The notes: generated by a model from the letters alone, not told the origin. DNA of 64,000 bases from CAWAMR01 sp963783095 (GCA_963783095.1 CAWAMR010000002.1:372001-436000); one strand, 5' to 3'. Positions 10,969 through 21,114 are shown, numbered from the stretch's first letter. Numbers and translations: made by a program.

Positions 10969-11270
10969 GATGAGGTAGATGACCGAATCCCATCATGCGG
11001 GGTGGCCTGATACAAGGGATCGGGTCGCCCCGAATGTTTTTCGGAGGACTTCAAATGAGTCTGGCGACGCAAGCCAGTGGCTTTTCCGTCGAGGTCGCGC
11101 GGAAACGCCTCGAACCTCTCGCGGCGACCCTGAGTTCCAAACTAATCCGATCTCACGAAACGACCTTTGCCTTTCCTGACTTGCGACGCAATTCATCGCC
11201 TTCGAGCCGTTCTTCGAATAATCTATCTACGCCGCCAAGAGTCCCGAAATACCCGAACCAACTGTGTCGA

Positions 11271-11393
11271 ATGATCCTCCGAAAAGAATTGCGCAAGTCG
11301 GCACGCGCCCGATTGCGTGATGCAGAGGTTCTCTTTCGAAAGCAGCGCTACGACGGCGCATATTATTTGTGTGGAGGAATTGCTGAGGGCATT
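11271..11393 (+). pseudogene. truncated HEPN-domain protein (N-terminal 41 residues)
   Basis: ATG 11271 gives MILRKELRKSARARLRDAEV, then LFRKQRYDGAYYLCGG. This matches the first helices of HEPN proteins, whose homologues continue CGYAxELALKARI for about 90 more residues. Here the match stops at CGG. The frame then runs straight into the next gene's ATG at 11394. The C-terminal RxxxxH RNase motif of HEPN toxins is missing, so this copy should be inactive. HEPN proteins are often toxin halves of toxin-antitoxin pairs. The frame is also open upstream to 10995, but that part has no family resemblance. Confidence 0.6.
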
Positions 11394-11801
11394 ATGAATC
11401 TGAAAACTGTCTCTAAGAAACTGCAATCGATGGCGACGGAAATCGAATCGGAAAAGGGGGAAATTACTCTTTTCGCACTGTTTTTGCGAAACGAGTCTCC
11501 TGAACTGTGGGATTTGGGGATCGCTGCTGAATGGATAAAAGACGACAAAGGTGCCGTGTACATGTATGTAGCCAACAAGCTGCAAAGTGCTCTAACTGAG
11601 AAGGAACGGTACGGCATTAATAGCATTGTTATTCTGAATCAGAATGGTGCCGCGCTTCATTACTTTCTGGAACAATTCGGGGGTAAAGTTGGAATGCACA
11701 ATATCCATTTCCAGACGGAAGGCGGGAAAAAAATTCCCAAAGCGTGTGTGATTCTTGTTAGCCCTTCGGTTCGGGCGCATGCGAAAGTAGCGGAAACGTA
11801 G
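11394..11801 (+). CDS. conserved hypothetical protein next to HEPN remnant
   Basis: ATG 11394, preceded by GAGGG, gives a 135-residue acidic protein starting MNLKTVSKKLQSMATEIESE. It contains LFALFLRNESPELWDLGIAAEWI and GINSIVILNQNGAALHYFLEQFG, with no signal peptide or membrane segment. It resembles small conserved proteins I associate with HEPN genes, but I can name no function. Because the HEPN fragment is in frame with it, a 177-residue fusion starting at 11271 is also possible. Codon use is more AT-rich than the flanking genes, suggesting acquisition. Confidence 0.65.
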   Translation: MNLKTVSKKLQSMATEIESEKGEITLFALFLRNESPELWDLGIAAEWIKDDKGAVYMYVANKLQSALTEKERYGINSIVILNQNGAALHYFLEQFGGKVGMHNIHFQTEGGKKIPKACVILVSPSVRAHAKVAET

Positions 11802-11906
11802 AAGTCACATGCATCCCTTCTGATTGTGTTCAACCGACACTTCCGGCCATCATGCGGGGTGGCACGGTATGATGGAATGGTTGTTACCTCTAAAGGAGAT
11901 CCGGCC

Positions 11907-12125
11907 GTGAGCATCCAAATCGAATTGCCGGCTCAAGAAATCACTGCTCTCAAACGCGCAACCAAACTTGAGGATGAAGCCGAGGCCGTCGTCATGGCGG
12001 CGCGAGAGTTCCTTCGGCTTCATTGTCTCCAAGAACTGAAAGCCGTATCAGGAAAAGTGGAGTTTGACTCCACATGGCAAGCACAAGAGGAACTAGAATT
12101 GGCAGAGCTCGAATTCCCCCACTAA
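11907..12125 (+). CDS. vapB: VapB-family antitoxin (DUF2191-type)
   Basis: A 72-residue protein from GTG 11907, which has AAAGGAG nine bases upstream. The text SIQIELPAQEITALKRATK, then EAEAVVMAAREFLRLHCLQELKAVSGKVEF matches VapB antitoxins of the DUF2191 kind: an N-terminal ribbon-helix-helix-like DNA-binding part and a C-terminal arm that blocks the PIN-domain toxin. It appears complete. The toxin gene that should follow survives only as a stub at 12139. The antitoxin may persist as a regulator or as protection against the same toxin arriving from elsewhere. Confidence 0.85.
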   Translation: MSIQIELPAQEITALKRATKLEDEAEAVVMAAREFLRLHCLQELKAVSGKVEFDSTWQAQEELELAELEFPH

Positions 12126-12138
12126 AGAGATGGGTTCG

Positions 12139-12207
12139 ATGGACGATTGGGTATTCGTGGATACGTGCGTTTGGGCCTCGTTCTTCGGAAAACCCAGTTC
12201 ACCGGAG
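12139..12207 (+). pseudogene. vapC: VapC PIN-domain toxin, truncated after 23 residues
   Basis: ATG 12139, 13 bases after the vapB stop, reads MDDWVFVDTCVWASFFGKPS and then SPE. This is the start of VapC ribonucleases, including the first catalytic aspartate in VDTC. Homology then stops. Only about 50 bases remain before the next gene at 12260, so roughly 330 bases of toxin are absent rather than frameshifted. The frame stays open to 12360 but its later residues are antisense-like text over the exonuclease gene. No active toxin can be made. Confidence 0.75.
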
Positions 12208-12259
12208 CTTGAAACGCTACCGACCACACAAGTAAATCGTCAATTGAGGGGATCCCATC

Positions 12260-12820
12260 ATGGCCGAGGTCTATGTAAGCACGGACATCGAAGCGGATGG
12301 CCCGATTCCGGGACCGAATTCGATGCTCAGTTTCGCTTCCGCCGTCTACAGTTCGGATAAACGACTAATCGATACATTCTCCGCCAATTTGATCACTCTT
12401 CCCGATGCGACCGGCGATCCCAGAACAATGGAGTGGTGGAAAACCCAGCCCGAGGCTTGGGCCGCTTGCCGGGAAAATGTTCGAGACCCCGCGCTGGTGA
12501 TGCCGGAATATGTTGCCTGGGTCAAGAAACTGCCCGGCAAACCAGTCTTTGTGGCGTATCCGGCAGCGTATGACTTTATGTTCGTCTACTGGTATATGAT
12601 TCGGTTCGCGGGAGAAAGCCCCTTTTCCCATTCCGCTCTCGACATCAAGAGTTATGCAATGGCATTGCTCGGCACTGGTTATCGAGATTCGACCAAGCGC
12701 AATATGCCCAAGGCGTGGTTTGATCCGATCCCTCATACTCATGTGGCGCTGGACGATGCCAAGGGACAGGGCCTGCTGTTTTGCAATATGTTGGCCGAGA
12801 GGATGCAACGATTCGCCTGA
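12260..12820 (+). CDS. DEDDh 3'-5' exonuclease / exoribonuclease
   Basis: Intact, 186 residues, ATG 12260 with GAGGGG 12 bases upstream. The exonuclease motifs are present: ExoI TDIEADGPIPG (first D and E), ExoII around VAYPAAYDFMFVYWYM, and ExoIII HVALDDAKGQG with histidine and aspartate. The layout matches the single-domain RNase T-like proteins annotated as 3'-5' exoribonuclease. It would trim single-stranded RNA or DNA ends in the cytoplasm using two metal ions. It begins directly behind the vapC stub, so the deletion of vapC may have placed it under the vapB promoter. Confidence 0.88.
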   Translation: MAEVYVSTDIEADGPIPGPNSMLSFASAVYSSDKRLIDTFSANLITLPDATGDPRTMEWWKTQPEAWAACRENVRDPALVMPEYVAWVKKLPGKPVFVAYPAAYDFMFVYWYMIRFAGESPFSHSALDIKSYAMALLGTGYRDSTKRNMPKAWFDPIPHTHVALDDAKGQGLLFCNMLAERMQRFA

Positions 12821-12855
12821 TCTCGAATCGTTGCAATTGTGTCGAAACTTCAACT

Positions 12856-14924
12856 TTACCGACGATCCTGTTTGCGCCCGGTAAACTCCTTGGGCTGGGA
12901 CTGTTGCCCAGTCAGACAGCCAGTGTTGGAAACCCACAGCACCAGCATGGCCGCCATGCCGCCCGATAGCCAGGCTGACTGGTAGCTCGGCAGCTGACCA
13001 TTCGCTTCTTGCGTTCGTTGGAATTCGGCATTGGACGCCGGTGAAGTCAAGGCGACCCCACGTTCGATCGCGACTGCCGTTTGCTTCCATCCGGTGGATT
13101 GTCCGCTTTCTTCCATCTCAACTGTTGCAGAGAAATTAAGACCGGCACCGTCCGCAAGCATCGCATCGGTGAAGGTGTCAACACCGTTTTGCTCAGTATC
13201 GGTCCAGACACCCAAGGCAGTCCCATATTCCGAGTAATCGTTGTCGATCGGAGTCAAGTCATCATCTGTCGAGATGCCGTCGCTCACCTGTATCTCACTG
13301 GCCTTCACGCTGCCGGCTGCAAAGACTGCGAGGTTCGCGGAAACGATACTGCTCGCAAGCATCGGGGTGCCGGTGTCGAGGCTGGTGGTGCCATCGCTGG
13401 GAATCCCAGCGCTGCCGGCGATTCCGACGACAACCGAGTTGCCCGGAACGGCCCCAGTCTGCGGCAACACCGAACTGCTGGAGAGTCCGCTGTCGGCCAA
13501 GCTGCCGACGATCGTACTGTCGATAAGCGTTATCACCCCGCCGTAGTTGTCAATACCGCTCTCGGTCGGGTTCGCGTTGCCGGAAACGGTACTCTCGGTC
13601 ATCGTCATATTGGCAGCGTTGAGGATGCTACCGCCGATATTCCAAAAGGCAAAATTGCCGGTAACGGTACTCTGAGTCATCGTCAGGTTGGCAGTATTGA
13701 AGATCCCTCCGCCAAAATTGGCCGAGTTACCCGAAACCGAGGTGTTCACGAGGGTTGTCGTGCCGTTGTCGTAGTTGCCGATACCTCCGGCACCAAAGGC
13801 CGAGTTGCCCGAAACGACACAGTCGACGATCATCAGGTCACCGCCGTAGTTGCCGATTCCCCCATTGCCTTGAGCAGCGCTGTTGCCCGAGATGCTGCTC
13901 TCGATAACCGTCAAATTGGCGGTATTGGCGATGCCGGCGTTATTGACCGCCCAGTTGCCCGAAACCGAACTGTTGGTCAACATTAAATTGGCAGTATTGA
14001 AGATGCCCCCTGCGAAACGGGCCGAGTTGCCGGAAACGGTGGTGTTCACGAGCGTTGCGGTGCCGCCGGCGTAATTGTCGATGCCGCCGGCCCCGCTGGC
14101 CGAGTTGCCGGTAATGGCGCTGTCGATGAGAGTCAGCGTTCCGCCATCGTTACCAATGCCGCCAATGCCTGCGACGACGGTGTTTTCGGAGACGACACTG
14201 CCGGTCAGCGTCAGCTCACCGGTATTGAGGATGCCGCCGTTGTAGAGTGCCGAGTTGCCGGATACGGTGCTATCGACCAGTGTCAGATTCCCGGCATTGA
14301 AGATGCCGCCGCCGTTGCCCTGGTTCGCTGAATTGCCGGCGATGCTGGTATTGGTCAGCGTTAGACTACCATAGTTGACTATACCACCACCAGCGTTGCT
14401 GGTAGCGGCACCGCCTTCGATCGTCAAACCTGAAATCGCGACACTTGCCCCGGACGTGACATCGAATACCGTGCTCTGGTTGTCGCCGTTGATGGCAAGT
14501 TGGGTGGCCGAGGGGCCGAGGATTGTCACGTTTTGGTCGAGTACCAGGCTGCCGGCGTTCAGAACGATCTGCTCCGATGAGCTGAACAGGTCCGGTGCAA
14601 ACTGGATTACATCGTTGCTGCCGAAGGGACTGGAGGTGTTGATCTGGCTCGCTTTGGCCGATAACAGGCTGTTCCCCGCTGAGTCGGTCGCCCTGCCGTC
14701 GGTGTCGATCAGCGCTACCGCCTCGCGCAACGTGAGCGTCGAACCGATGGCAGTGATGGGGCCGTCGGCCAGGCTGTTGACGGTGAGAACGGCAGGGGCA
14801 AGCCGGTCTTCAAGGGATGTCACGTTGAGACGGGTAAGGCGTTTCCGCGTCGGGGTCGTTTGCGACGGGCGGCCCGATCGGGAATTCTCGCGAAGGATTT
14901 CACCAGCTGATGAAAAACAGACAT
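12856..14924 (-). CDS. large beta-helix surface protein with LED-R motif (one frameshift)
   Basis: About 688 residues. The start is ATG 14924 (MSVFHQLVKSFARIPDRAAR), preceded by AAAGGAG. One shift near 14840 is needed to join it to RLNVTSLEDRLAPA, the planctomycete export-type motif, and LTVNSLADGPI. Then come about fifteen repeats with the pattern NLTLxxSxVSGNSAxxxGGIxN, the fold of a parallel beta-helix, followed by a non-repetitive stretch around DSTIVGSLADSGLSS and EIQVSDGISTDDDLTPIDND. Near the C-terminus a hydrophobic segment (AAMLVLWVSNTGCL) and a basic tail GRKQDRR could hold it in the membrane. Its role is probably cell-surface structure or adhesion. It is convergent with the exonuclease gene, 35 bases apart. 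Confidence 0.85.
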
Positions 14925-14975
14925 TAGAAGCTCCTTTGTAACATGTTGTGAATCAGGTTGAGTCAAGAAACCAAT

Positions 14976-16127
14976 TCATTTCGGGGGAACAGAACCCAAA
15001 AGACTCGCAGGAATCTCCCGAAGCGCCTCGGCCGGTAGATCAAATGAATCTCCCGTCAGTCGAGGATCTTCGGGTGCTATTTCGGGGTAGCGAATGCCCG
15101 CCAGCACCTGAACCGCGAACACCTCCTGCACTGCCTCTTCAAAACGCAAGAATGCCACCGTTTGCCCGTTGCGGACATCGACGACCCAAACTCCGCAGTT
15201 GCGTTCTGCCAGCGCCCGTTCAGCGATCGGGATGCCGCTGAAAACAGCACTTTCCCGCACTTGTGACAGGCCGATGAACGCAAAGGGGCCGTAAAAGTCG
15301 AGCCCGCGCGTGAAGCCCGGCAATTCGGCCAGAGACTGGTAACGGCCGGTTGACAGTTCCACAATGCCGATGCTTCCCTTACCGGACTCCAACACCCACA
15401 AGCGATCGTGTACCCAGCGCGGCGAATGCGGCATGCACAGGCCGCGAGCGAGAACCTTGCCGCTGGGTACTTCCATCACGACCCCGCCGTCTTTTTTGTG
15501 TTGTCGCCAACCCTGTTGCGTGTCGGTTTCGGACAGGGCTGTGACAAAACGTACGGAAAGTCGGCCCTGGTTGTCGGCGGCAACACCCAGCCCGTTCAGA
15601 TGGCAGCGATCTTCGGGTGCGAGCCCTGAAATGAAAGGTGGCCGCCAGCGCGGCACGAAATTGTGGATAGCGTTGAGCGTGCACAGGCAGGAGAATCGAG
15701 TATTGACGAACCATAACTCGCCTTCATCTTTCAGCGCTTCCTCTTGGGACGGTGCGGCAGAAACCCAAGCCATTTCATGAATGTTGATGTCGCCGGTCGT
15801 ATGAAGTGAGCGAAGCAAGTAGCATGCATCATGTCGCCCGGCCGGCTCCATGCGCCGGCATACCTGCGGCAGGTTCCGATACTGGCGAATCTCACGTATT
15901 GTTCCAACTGCAAGGCGAGTGGCATCACCGGCCATCCCCATCGGTCGAGGAAGGTTGCGAAAGTGAGTATTGACCCGGTCGCCCTCAGCCCGCAGCAAAA
16001 CCAGTTTCCCGGCCTGATAGGTCGTCACCAGAAGAGATATATTCAGTTGCGAAAGGAGGGTCGCGAAACTCGCGGTGTGCTTGCTCCGCAGCGGTATCGG
16101 CTCATCGGTTTTGGGTATGGGATCCAT
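14976..16127 (-). CDS. TIGR03032 family protein
   Basis: Intact, 383 residues, ATG 16127 with AGGAAC seven bases upstream. Family landmarks are LLVTTYQAGKLVLLR near residue 35, the RPMGMA and IREIRQYRNL stretch, HDACYLLRSLHTTGDINIHE, LWFVNTRFSCLCTL, the central FVPRWRPPFISGLAPEDRCHLNG split as usual, and SGKGSIGIVELSTG. The family is predicted to fold as a beta-propeller and has no established activity; some members lie beside tetratricopeptide or sulfotransferase genes. Here it stands alone, divergent from the ABC ATPase gene with a 143-base shared promoter region. Confidence 0.88.
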   Translation of the reverse strand: MDPIPKTDEPIPLRSKHTASFATLLSQLNISLLVTTYQAGKLVLLRAEGDRVNTHFRNLPRPMGMAGDATRLAVGTIREIRQYRNLPQVCRRMEPAGRHDACYLLRSLHTTGDINIHEMAWVSAAPSQEEALKDEGELWFVNTRFSCLCTLNAIHNFVPRWRPPFISGLAPEDRCHLNGLGVAADNQGRLSVRFVTALSETDTQQGWRQHKKDGGVVMEVPSGKVLARGLCMPHSPRWVHDRLWVLESGKGSIGIVELSTGRYQSLAELPGFTRGLDFYGPFAFIGLSQVRESAVFSGIPIAERALAERNCGVWVVDVRNGQTVAFLRFEEAVQEVFAVQVLAGIRYPEIAPEDPRLTGDSFDLPAEALREIPASLLGSVPPK

Positions 16128-16270
16128 GCGGAGTGTTCCTTACGGTTCCGGCAAACCTTCGCGAGATCTCTGTCACTCATCTTGCCTAGTTTAACATATT
16201 GATCGGCCCTGGAACATAGTGCTGATTCATTTTCCATCGACCGAAGGAGAGGCGAACGTAACATAGAAGA

Positions 16271-17734
16271 ATGAACCAGGAACCGTTGATTTGTTTCGAT
16301 TCCGCCACGCTTTTTCGTCTCGATGGCTCCGTGGCCCTTCGCGATTTCTCCTGGCAAATTCAGGAAGGACATACCTGGGCTATCATCGGGCCGACGGGTT
16401 CGGGCAAAACCTTGCTCACCGAGAGTCTTCGAGGCCGGCATCGCCTTGAATCGGGGTCGCTCACCTGGCCGCTAATCGATCGATTGCGGGCAACGGGTCG
16501 AGCGATTGGCTGGCCGACGGAAGTGATCCAGGTGCTTTCCTTCAAGGAGGAATCCCGGCTATTCTCGTATGGCAAGCATTACTATCAACAGCGCTACAAC
16601 TTCATTGAGGCGGAGGAGGATCTCACTCTGTGTGCTTTTCTACGAACCGGGGTCTCGGCTTCCGAAGAGTCGATTCAACTTGCTTCAGCGCAACTGGGAC
16701 TCGACGACCTGATGCCCCTGTCCTTCATCAAGCTATCGAATGGTCAAACCCGCCGGGCGCGAATTGCCAAAATCATGCTCTCGCGCCCGGAATTGTTGAT
16801 CCTCGATGAACCGTTCATGGGCCTGGATGTCGCAGGACGAACCGAGGTGGCGCAAATCCTGGGCGATATGATCCGTCGCGGAACGCGCATCTTGCTGATA
16901 ACCCGACCCGATGCTATTCCCGAATGGGTTACGCATGTTTTGGAGTTGGGAATCACCGGGAGCGTTAAGGCCTGCACGCGATCTGAAATTCTCGAACAAT
17001 CATCGATCGATACAGCTGCGTCAAAGCCGACGGCAACTCTCGCGAAGCCCGATGAGACCGTACCGATCGTCGAATTACGCAACGTACACGTCGCCTACGA
17101 TGGCAAACCGATTCTGCAAAACATTTCCTGGACAGTGCGAACCGGCGAAAGATGGGCGCTTCTGGGCCCCAACGGTTCCGGAAAAACGACGCTGTTGAGC
17201 CTTCTCTGCGGCGATCATCCGCAGGCGTATCGCAACGAGATTCGGCTATTCGGCCAACTGCGCGGCACGGGCGAAAGCATCTGGGACATCAAACGGCGCA
17301 TCGGGTTTGTTTCTCCCGAAATGCACCTCTATTTTTCCGAGCCGCTTTCGGTGGCGCGAACCATCGCCACCGGGTTCCACGATGTGCTGGCGTATCGCCC
17401 CATCACGTCGGAGCAACAAAGTGCAATTCGGAAGATGCTCGAAGCATTTGGGATCGCGGAACTGGCAGATCGCTACTTTGCCCGGCTATCGACAGGCCAA
17501 CAACGACTGGTGCTCTTCTTACGGGCGCTCGTGAAGGAACCGCCGCTCTTGATTCTGGATGAGCCTTTCCAAGGCATGGATTCGGCGACGATTGCGATGG
17601 CCAGAGATTGGCTCGACAAGCGACTTTGTCCGGATCAAACACTCTTGTTCGTGAGCCATTACGAAGAGGAAATCCCGCGAACCGTCAAGCGACGATTGCG
17701 CCTAATTGGTGGTCGGACGGCGGAGTTGAGTTGA
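16271..17734 (+). CDS. ModF-like protein with two ABC ATPase domains
   Basis: Intact, 487 residues. Domain 1 has Walker A GPTGSGKT, signature LSNGQTRR and Walker B LLILDEPFMG. Domain 2 has Walker A GPNGSGKT, signature LSTGQQRL and Walker B LLILDEPFQG, followed by the H-loop SHYEEEIPRTV. There is no transmembrane segment and no permease gene nearby. This layout matches ModF/PhrA-type twin ATPases, which are annotated with molybdenum transport although their real role is uncertain. The first signature is degenerate (LSNGQ). ATG 16271 is preceded by GAAG only. The molybdopterin enzyme of this window is 23 kb away, so a direct link cannot be claimed. Confidence 0.88.
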   Translation: MNQEPLICFDSATLFRLDGSVALRDFSWQIQEGHTWAIIGPTGSGKTLLTESLRGRHRLESGSLTWPLIDRLRATGRAIGWPTEVIQVLSFKEESRLFSYGKHYYQQRYNFIEAEEDLTLCAFLRTGVSASEESIQLASAQLGLDDLMPLSFIKLSNGQTRRARIAKIMLSRPELLILDEPFMGLDVAGRTEVAQILGDMIRRGTRILLITRPDAIPEWVTHVLELGITGSVKACTRSEILEQSSIDTAASKPTATLAKPDETVPIVELRNVHVAYDGKPILQNISWTVRTGERWALLGPNGSGKTTLLSLLCGDHPQAYRNEIRLFGQLRGTGESIWDIKRRIGFVSPEMHLYFSEPLSVARTIATGFHDVLAYRPITSEQQSAIRKMLEAFGIAELADRYFARLSTGQQRLVLFLRALVKEPPLLILDEPFQGMDSATIAMARDWLDKRLCPDQTLLFVSHYEEEIPRTVKRRLRLIGGRTAELS

Positions 17735-17911
17735 GCCAACCGAGTGAAGAATCCGCGAACTTCAGGAAGTCAGTCCTACAATACTATGGACCAACTCGAT
17801 GGCGGAACAGTTTTGTCGGGCTTTGCCTTGGCAGTGCGCAACCTTTTCGCGGAACTCGACAGACACCGCTAAGATTTAGAGTTTGTTGCAGAATTGGCGG
17901 CAGCGAATCTT

Positions 17912-17995
17912 GTAGGGTGGGTCGAGGCTTTGCGAGGCCCACCAATACGAGATACCGCTTCATGGTGGGCCTCGCAAAGCCTCGACCCGCCCTAC
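17912..17995. repeat. 32-bp inverted repeat before purH
   Basis: Arms 17912-17943 (GTAGGGTGGGTCGAGGCTTT...) and 17964-17995 match at 31 of 32 positions around a 20-base loop. It ends 24 bases before the purH start, so it could fold in the purH leader or stop read-through from the ATPase gene. The 285-base gap that holds it has no other recognisable feature. Confidence 0.85.
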
Positions 17996-18019
17996 CTGGA
18001 ATGTCCTTGGAGAGACCTG

Positions 18020-19593
18020 GTGCAACCGATTCGTCGTGCGTTATTGAGTGTCAGCGATAAGACCGGACTCGTCGATCTTGTGGCGATTTTGGCTGGATTT
18101 GGCGTGGAATTGATCTCTACCGGCGGCACCCGTCAAGCACTTCTCAATGCCGGGTTCAGCGTCAAGGACATCAGCGAAGTCACCGGCTTTCCGGAAATGC
18201 TCGACGGCCGGGTGAAGACACTGCATCCGAAGGTTCACGGCGGTTTGTTAGCCCGGCGCGATCTGCCGGAACACATGCAGACCATCCAGCAGCACGGCAT
18301 AACGCCGATCGATCTGGTGGTTTGCAACTTGTATCCCTTCGAGCAAGTCGTTGCAAAACCGGGCAGCACCGATGAGGAGGTCATCGAGAACATCGACATC
18401 GGCGGGCCTAGCATGCTTCGCTCCGCCGCGAAGAATTTTCATGCCGTTGCCGTGGTGACTTCTCCGCAACAGTATACAGGAATCGCCGAAGAGCTGAAAC
18501 AACATGCCGGCTCGCTCAGCCTGGAAACACGACGTAGCCTGGCACGGGCTGTTTTCGAGCGAACCGCCGGCTATGAATCGGCCATCGCTGCCTATTTTGC
18601 CCGGACCGCTGGTGAAGAATCATTCCCACCGAATCTGTCGTTGCACCTGGTTCGCAAATCCGGCTTGCGCTACGGCGAGAACCCGCACCAGCAGGCCGCT
18701 TTCTATGTGGAAGTACCGGGGCCAACCAATTGCATCGCCGGCGCAGAGGTTCTTCACGGCAAGGAACTTTCTTACAACAACATCCTCGATCTCGATAGCG
18801 CTTTGAATCTCGTTCGAGAATTTACCGATCCGGCGGCAGTGGTCATCAAGCACAACAATCCATGCGGTGCCGCGCTCGGATCGACGCTCGCCGCTGCCTT
18901 CCAGCGAGCATTCGATGGCGACCCGATCAGCGCTTTCGGCGGCATCCTCGCTTTCAATCGAATCCTGGATGAAGCAACCGCCTTGAAGATTGCCGAGCCG
19001 AACCGCTTTGTGGAGTGTATCGTTGCACCCGATTTTGAACCGGCAGCGTTCGAGATCTTGACCACCAAGCCAACCTGGCGAAAGAATGTTCGGCTCCTGA
19101 AGACCGGACCCTTCCAACCAGCTCATGCTGCGGTCGATTCGTTCGACTATCGAAGGGTCGATGGCGGCTTGCTGGTACAGGCACGCGATCGGGGCGCGGA
19201 TGATCCGGCGAATTGGAAAGTCGTGACCAAGCGACCACCGACAGCTGAGGAACGAACATCTTGGAATTCGCGTGGAAAGTTTGCAAACACGTCAAGAGTA
19301 ATGCGATCGTTTTGGCGAAGGATACTCTGGTCGTCGGGGTCGGAGCGGGACAGATGAGCCGGGTTGACTCGGTGCAGATCGCGATTGGCAAGGCCGGTGA
19401 GCGCGTCGCGGGATCGGTCCTCGCCTCCGATGCGTTTTTTCCATTCCGCGACAATGTGGACTTCGCTGCTGCTGCGGGCGTCGTGTCGATTGTGCAGCCG
19501 GGCGGCTCGCAGCGGGATGCGGAGTCGATCGCGGCGTGCGATGAGAAAGGCCTGGCTATGCTCTTTACCGGAGTAAGGCATTTTCGACATTAG
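18020..19593 (+). CDS. purH: bifunctional AICAR formyltransferase / IMP cyclohydrolase (one frameshift)
   Basis: PurH catalyses the last two steps of IMP synthesis: formylation of AICAR with 10-formyl-THF, then ring closure. The N-terminal cyclohydrolase half shows RALLSVSDKTGL, ELISTGGTRQALLNAG, MLDGRVKTLHPKVHGGLLAR and NIDIGGPSMLRSAAKN. The transformylase half shows LRYGENPHQQAAFY, GKELSYNNILDLDSAL, VIKHNNPCGAA and, after the break, FAWKVCKHVKSNAIVLA and the C-terminal RHFRH. GTG 18020, with GGAGA seven bases upstream, gives the standard start MQPIRRALLSVSDK. A base is missing near 19258, splitting the frame inside the transformylase domain. Reconstructed length is about 524 residues, normal for the family. 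It stands alone, as is common. Confidence 0.95.
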
Positions 19594-19757
19594 CTCGCTG
19601 CCGATTGGAGGGTGGCTTTTTTTGTCTGAGTTGCACAATCCGCAAATCTATCATTGTCAACGAGTTTTGGTTGGAGCATAATTCACTCAAATGAATCAAT
19701 TATTTCCTGGTGTCGCCTCTTGGTAGGTCTTCCCACCTCTCGTAAGGAATCAACTCC

Positions 19758-21093
19758 ATGCCGATCACTCTCAACTGTCCAAAGTGCAAAAAGCCCTTTC
19801 GCGTCCGGGACGAATCCGTTGGATTACGGGTGAAGTGTCCGAACTGTCAGGCCATTTTGCAAGTGCCGGCATCTCTGGCCCCGGCATCGTCGGTCATTCC
19901 CGAAGTTCCGCCCTCCAATCCCGACTCGCCCCCGACTCCCCCGCCGGTTACGTCGCCGAGGCCGATGGCGCAGCCGGTGGATGCAACGCCTCCTCCTCCG
20001 GTTGGGCAGCAGAACGAACCTTATTTCCTGGAAGTATCACCGGAGAGCGGACCGCCCTCGTTGCCGCCGCATCCAGTTCCGCCGGGTCGGCCCGCTCCCA
20101 AACCGCGATCGAAGTCCACCGAAGATCCCGAACCGACTCCCGCACGGAGCACTCGAAGTGAGCGCGATCGGACATCGGAACGCGACCGCGAACATGATCG
20201 AGAAAAACCGACACGGAAAACGCGCATTCCCGACAGTGATGCCTTGCAAGAATTCGAGGCGTGGAAAAAGGTGCGCGGGGGTTTGCGCTGGGTGCAGTTA
20301 GGACTGGTCTTCGCCTTGATTGCTGCCTTGCGAGGCTTTGGAGAAGTGGTATATTTGTTCGCCACTTTGAGCTACGTCAGCTTGCCCAAATATAACCCGG
20401 ACAGCAAGGGATTGCTGGGCATCTCAGGACTCGATTTCGGCCAGGAGATCGCGTATGGGCTGAGTTTCATCCCGTTGTTGCTCGGTTATCTGTTCCTCTT
20501 GGTCGGGCGCATGAAATGTACCGCAGTCCCGGAAAGCGCGAGGCCGCGCGGTTTGGCAGGTGGAACGCTCTTCTTTACCTTCATCGCATTTTTGGGCACC
20601 ATCGGTTTTGCCATCGCAGTGGTCGGCCCAAAGGTAGCCGACCCACAGATGCCTCATTATTTCAAACCCGTCACGCTAACGGTGTTCATCGCGTTTGGCT
20701 TGCTGGCGGAACTCTGGTTTGTGCTCTATCTCGGTCGAAGCCGGGTTAGCGGTTGGCAACTCAAAAATCTTGCGGGAATTTGGGCTTTCAGCGCTGCTCA
20801 TTATGTGCATCATTGCAGGGGTCTGTATCGCTGAGAATTTTTATCCTTTGAGTAACTTTACCGGCCACAGCCTCGTGAGCGACATCGCCGGTTATTTCGA
20901 CACCGTAGAACATTCGTTTCGGGGTCACGCTAATAATGGAGATGAAGATAATAGTATTCGGCGCATTTTGGTCACTGCGGGTATTACAGGCGGCATTGCC
21001 TTCCTTTGCCTGTTCCGCCTGATCGTCATGGCGGGAATGCTTCGGCGTTCGCTACGGCGCTGGGCGGAGGATCATGCTGTTGCGGATGCATAG
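19758..21093 (+). CDS. zinc-ribbon multi-pass membrane protein (one frameshift)
   Basis: About 445 residues. The N-terminus ITLNCPKCKKPFRVRDE and VKCPNCQAILQVP is a MJ0042-type zinc ribbon with two CxxC pairs. A proline-rich linker (residues ~40-125) and a charged SERDRTSERDREHDRE segment follow. About five hydrophobic helices come next (WVQLGLVFALIAALRGF, GLSFIPLLLGYLFLL, GGTLFFTFIAFLGTIG, VTLTVFIAFGLLAELWF and, after the break, LSALLIMCIIAGVCI), with a last one at ILVTAGITGGIAFLCLF. A shift near 20775 divides the gene; the second frame continues to the stop at 21093. This ribbon plus membrane layout is widespread in planctomycetes without known function. RBS: AAGGAA, eight bases before ATG. 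Confidence 0.85.
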
Positions 21094-21114
21094 CCGTGGT
21101 TGTCTTCCGGCGCA

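Larger units (their letters stand above)
10991..11863. repeat. 16-bp direct repeats bracketing the HEPN-remnant locus
   Basis: CATCATGCGGGGTGGC occurs at 10991-11006 and again at 11848-11863, in the same orientation, 857 bp apart. The interval holds about 260 bases in which I see no convincing gene (11007-11270), then the HEPN fragment and the following intact gene. The copies may be insertion-site duplications, recombination scars or coincidence. Confidence 0.6.

Noticed and set aside
10995..11270. N-terminal extension of the HEPN fragment to 10995
   Set aside because: The residues do not resemble any HEPN start and the stretch overlaps a repeat; ATG 11271 matches the family.
19580..19593. 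TTTCGACATTAG at the end of purH, as in the end of E1
   Set aside because: It encodes the conserved PurH tail RHFRH and lacks the rest of the element, so the match is chance.
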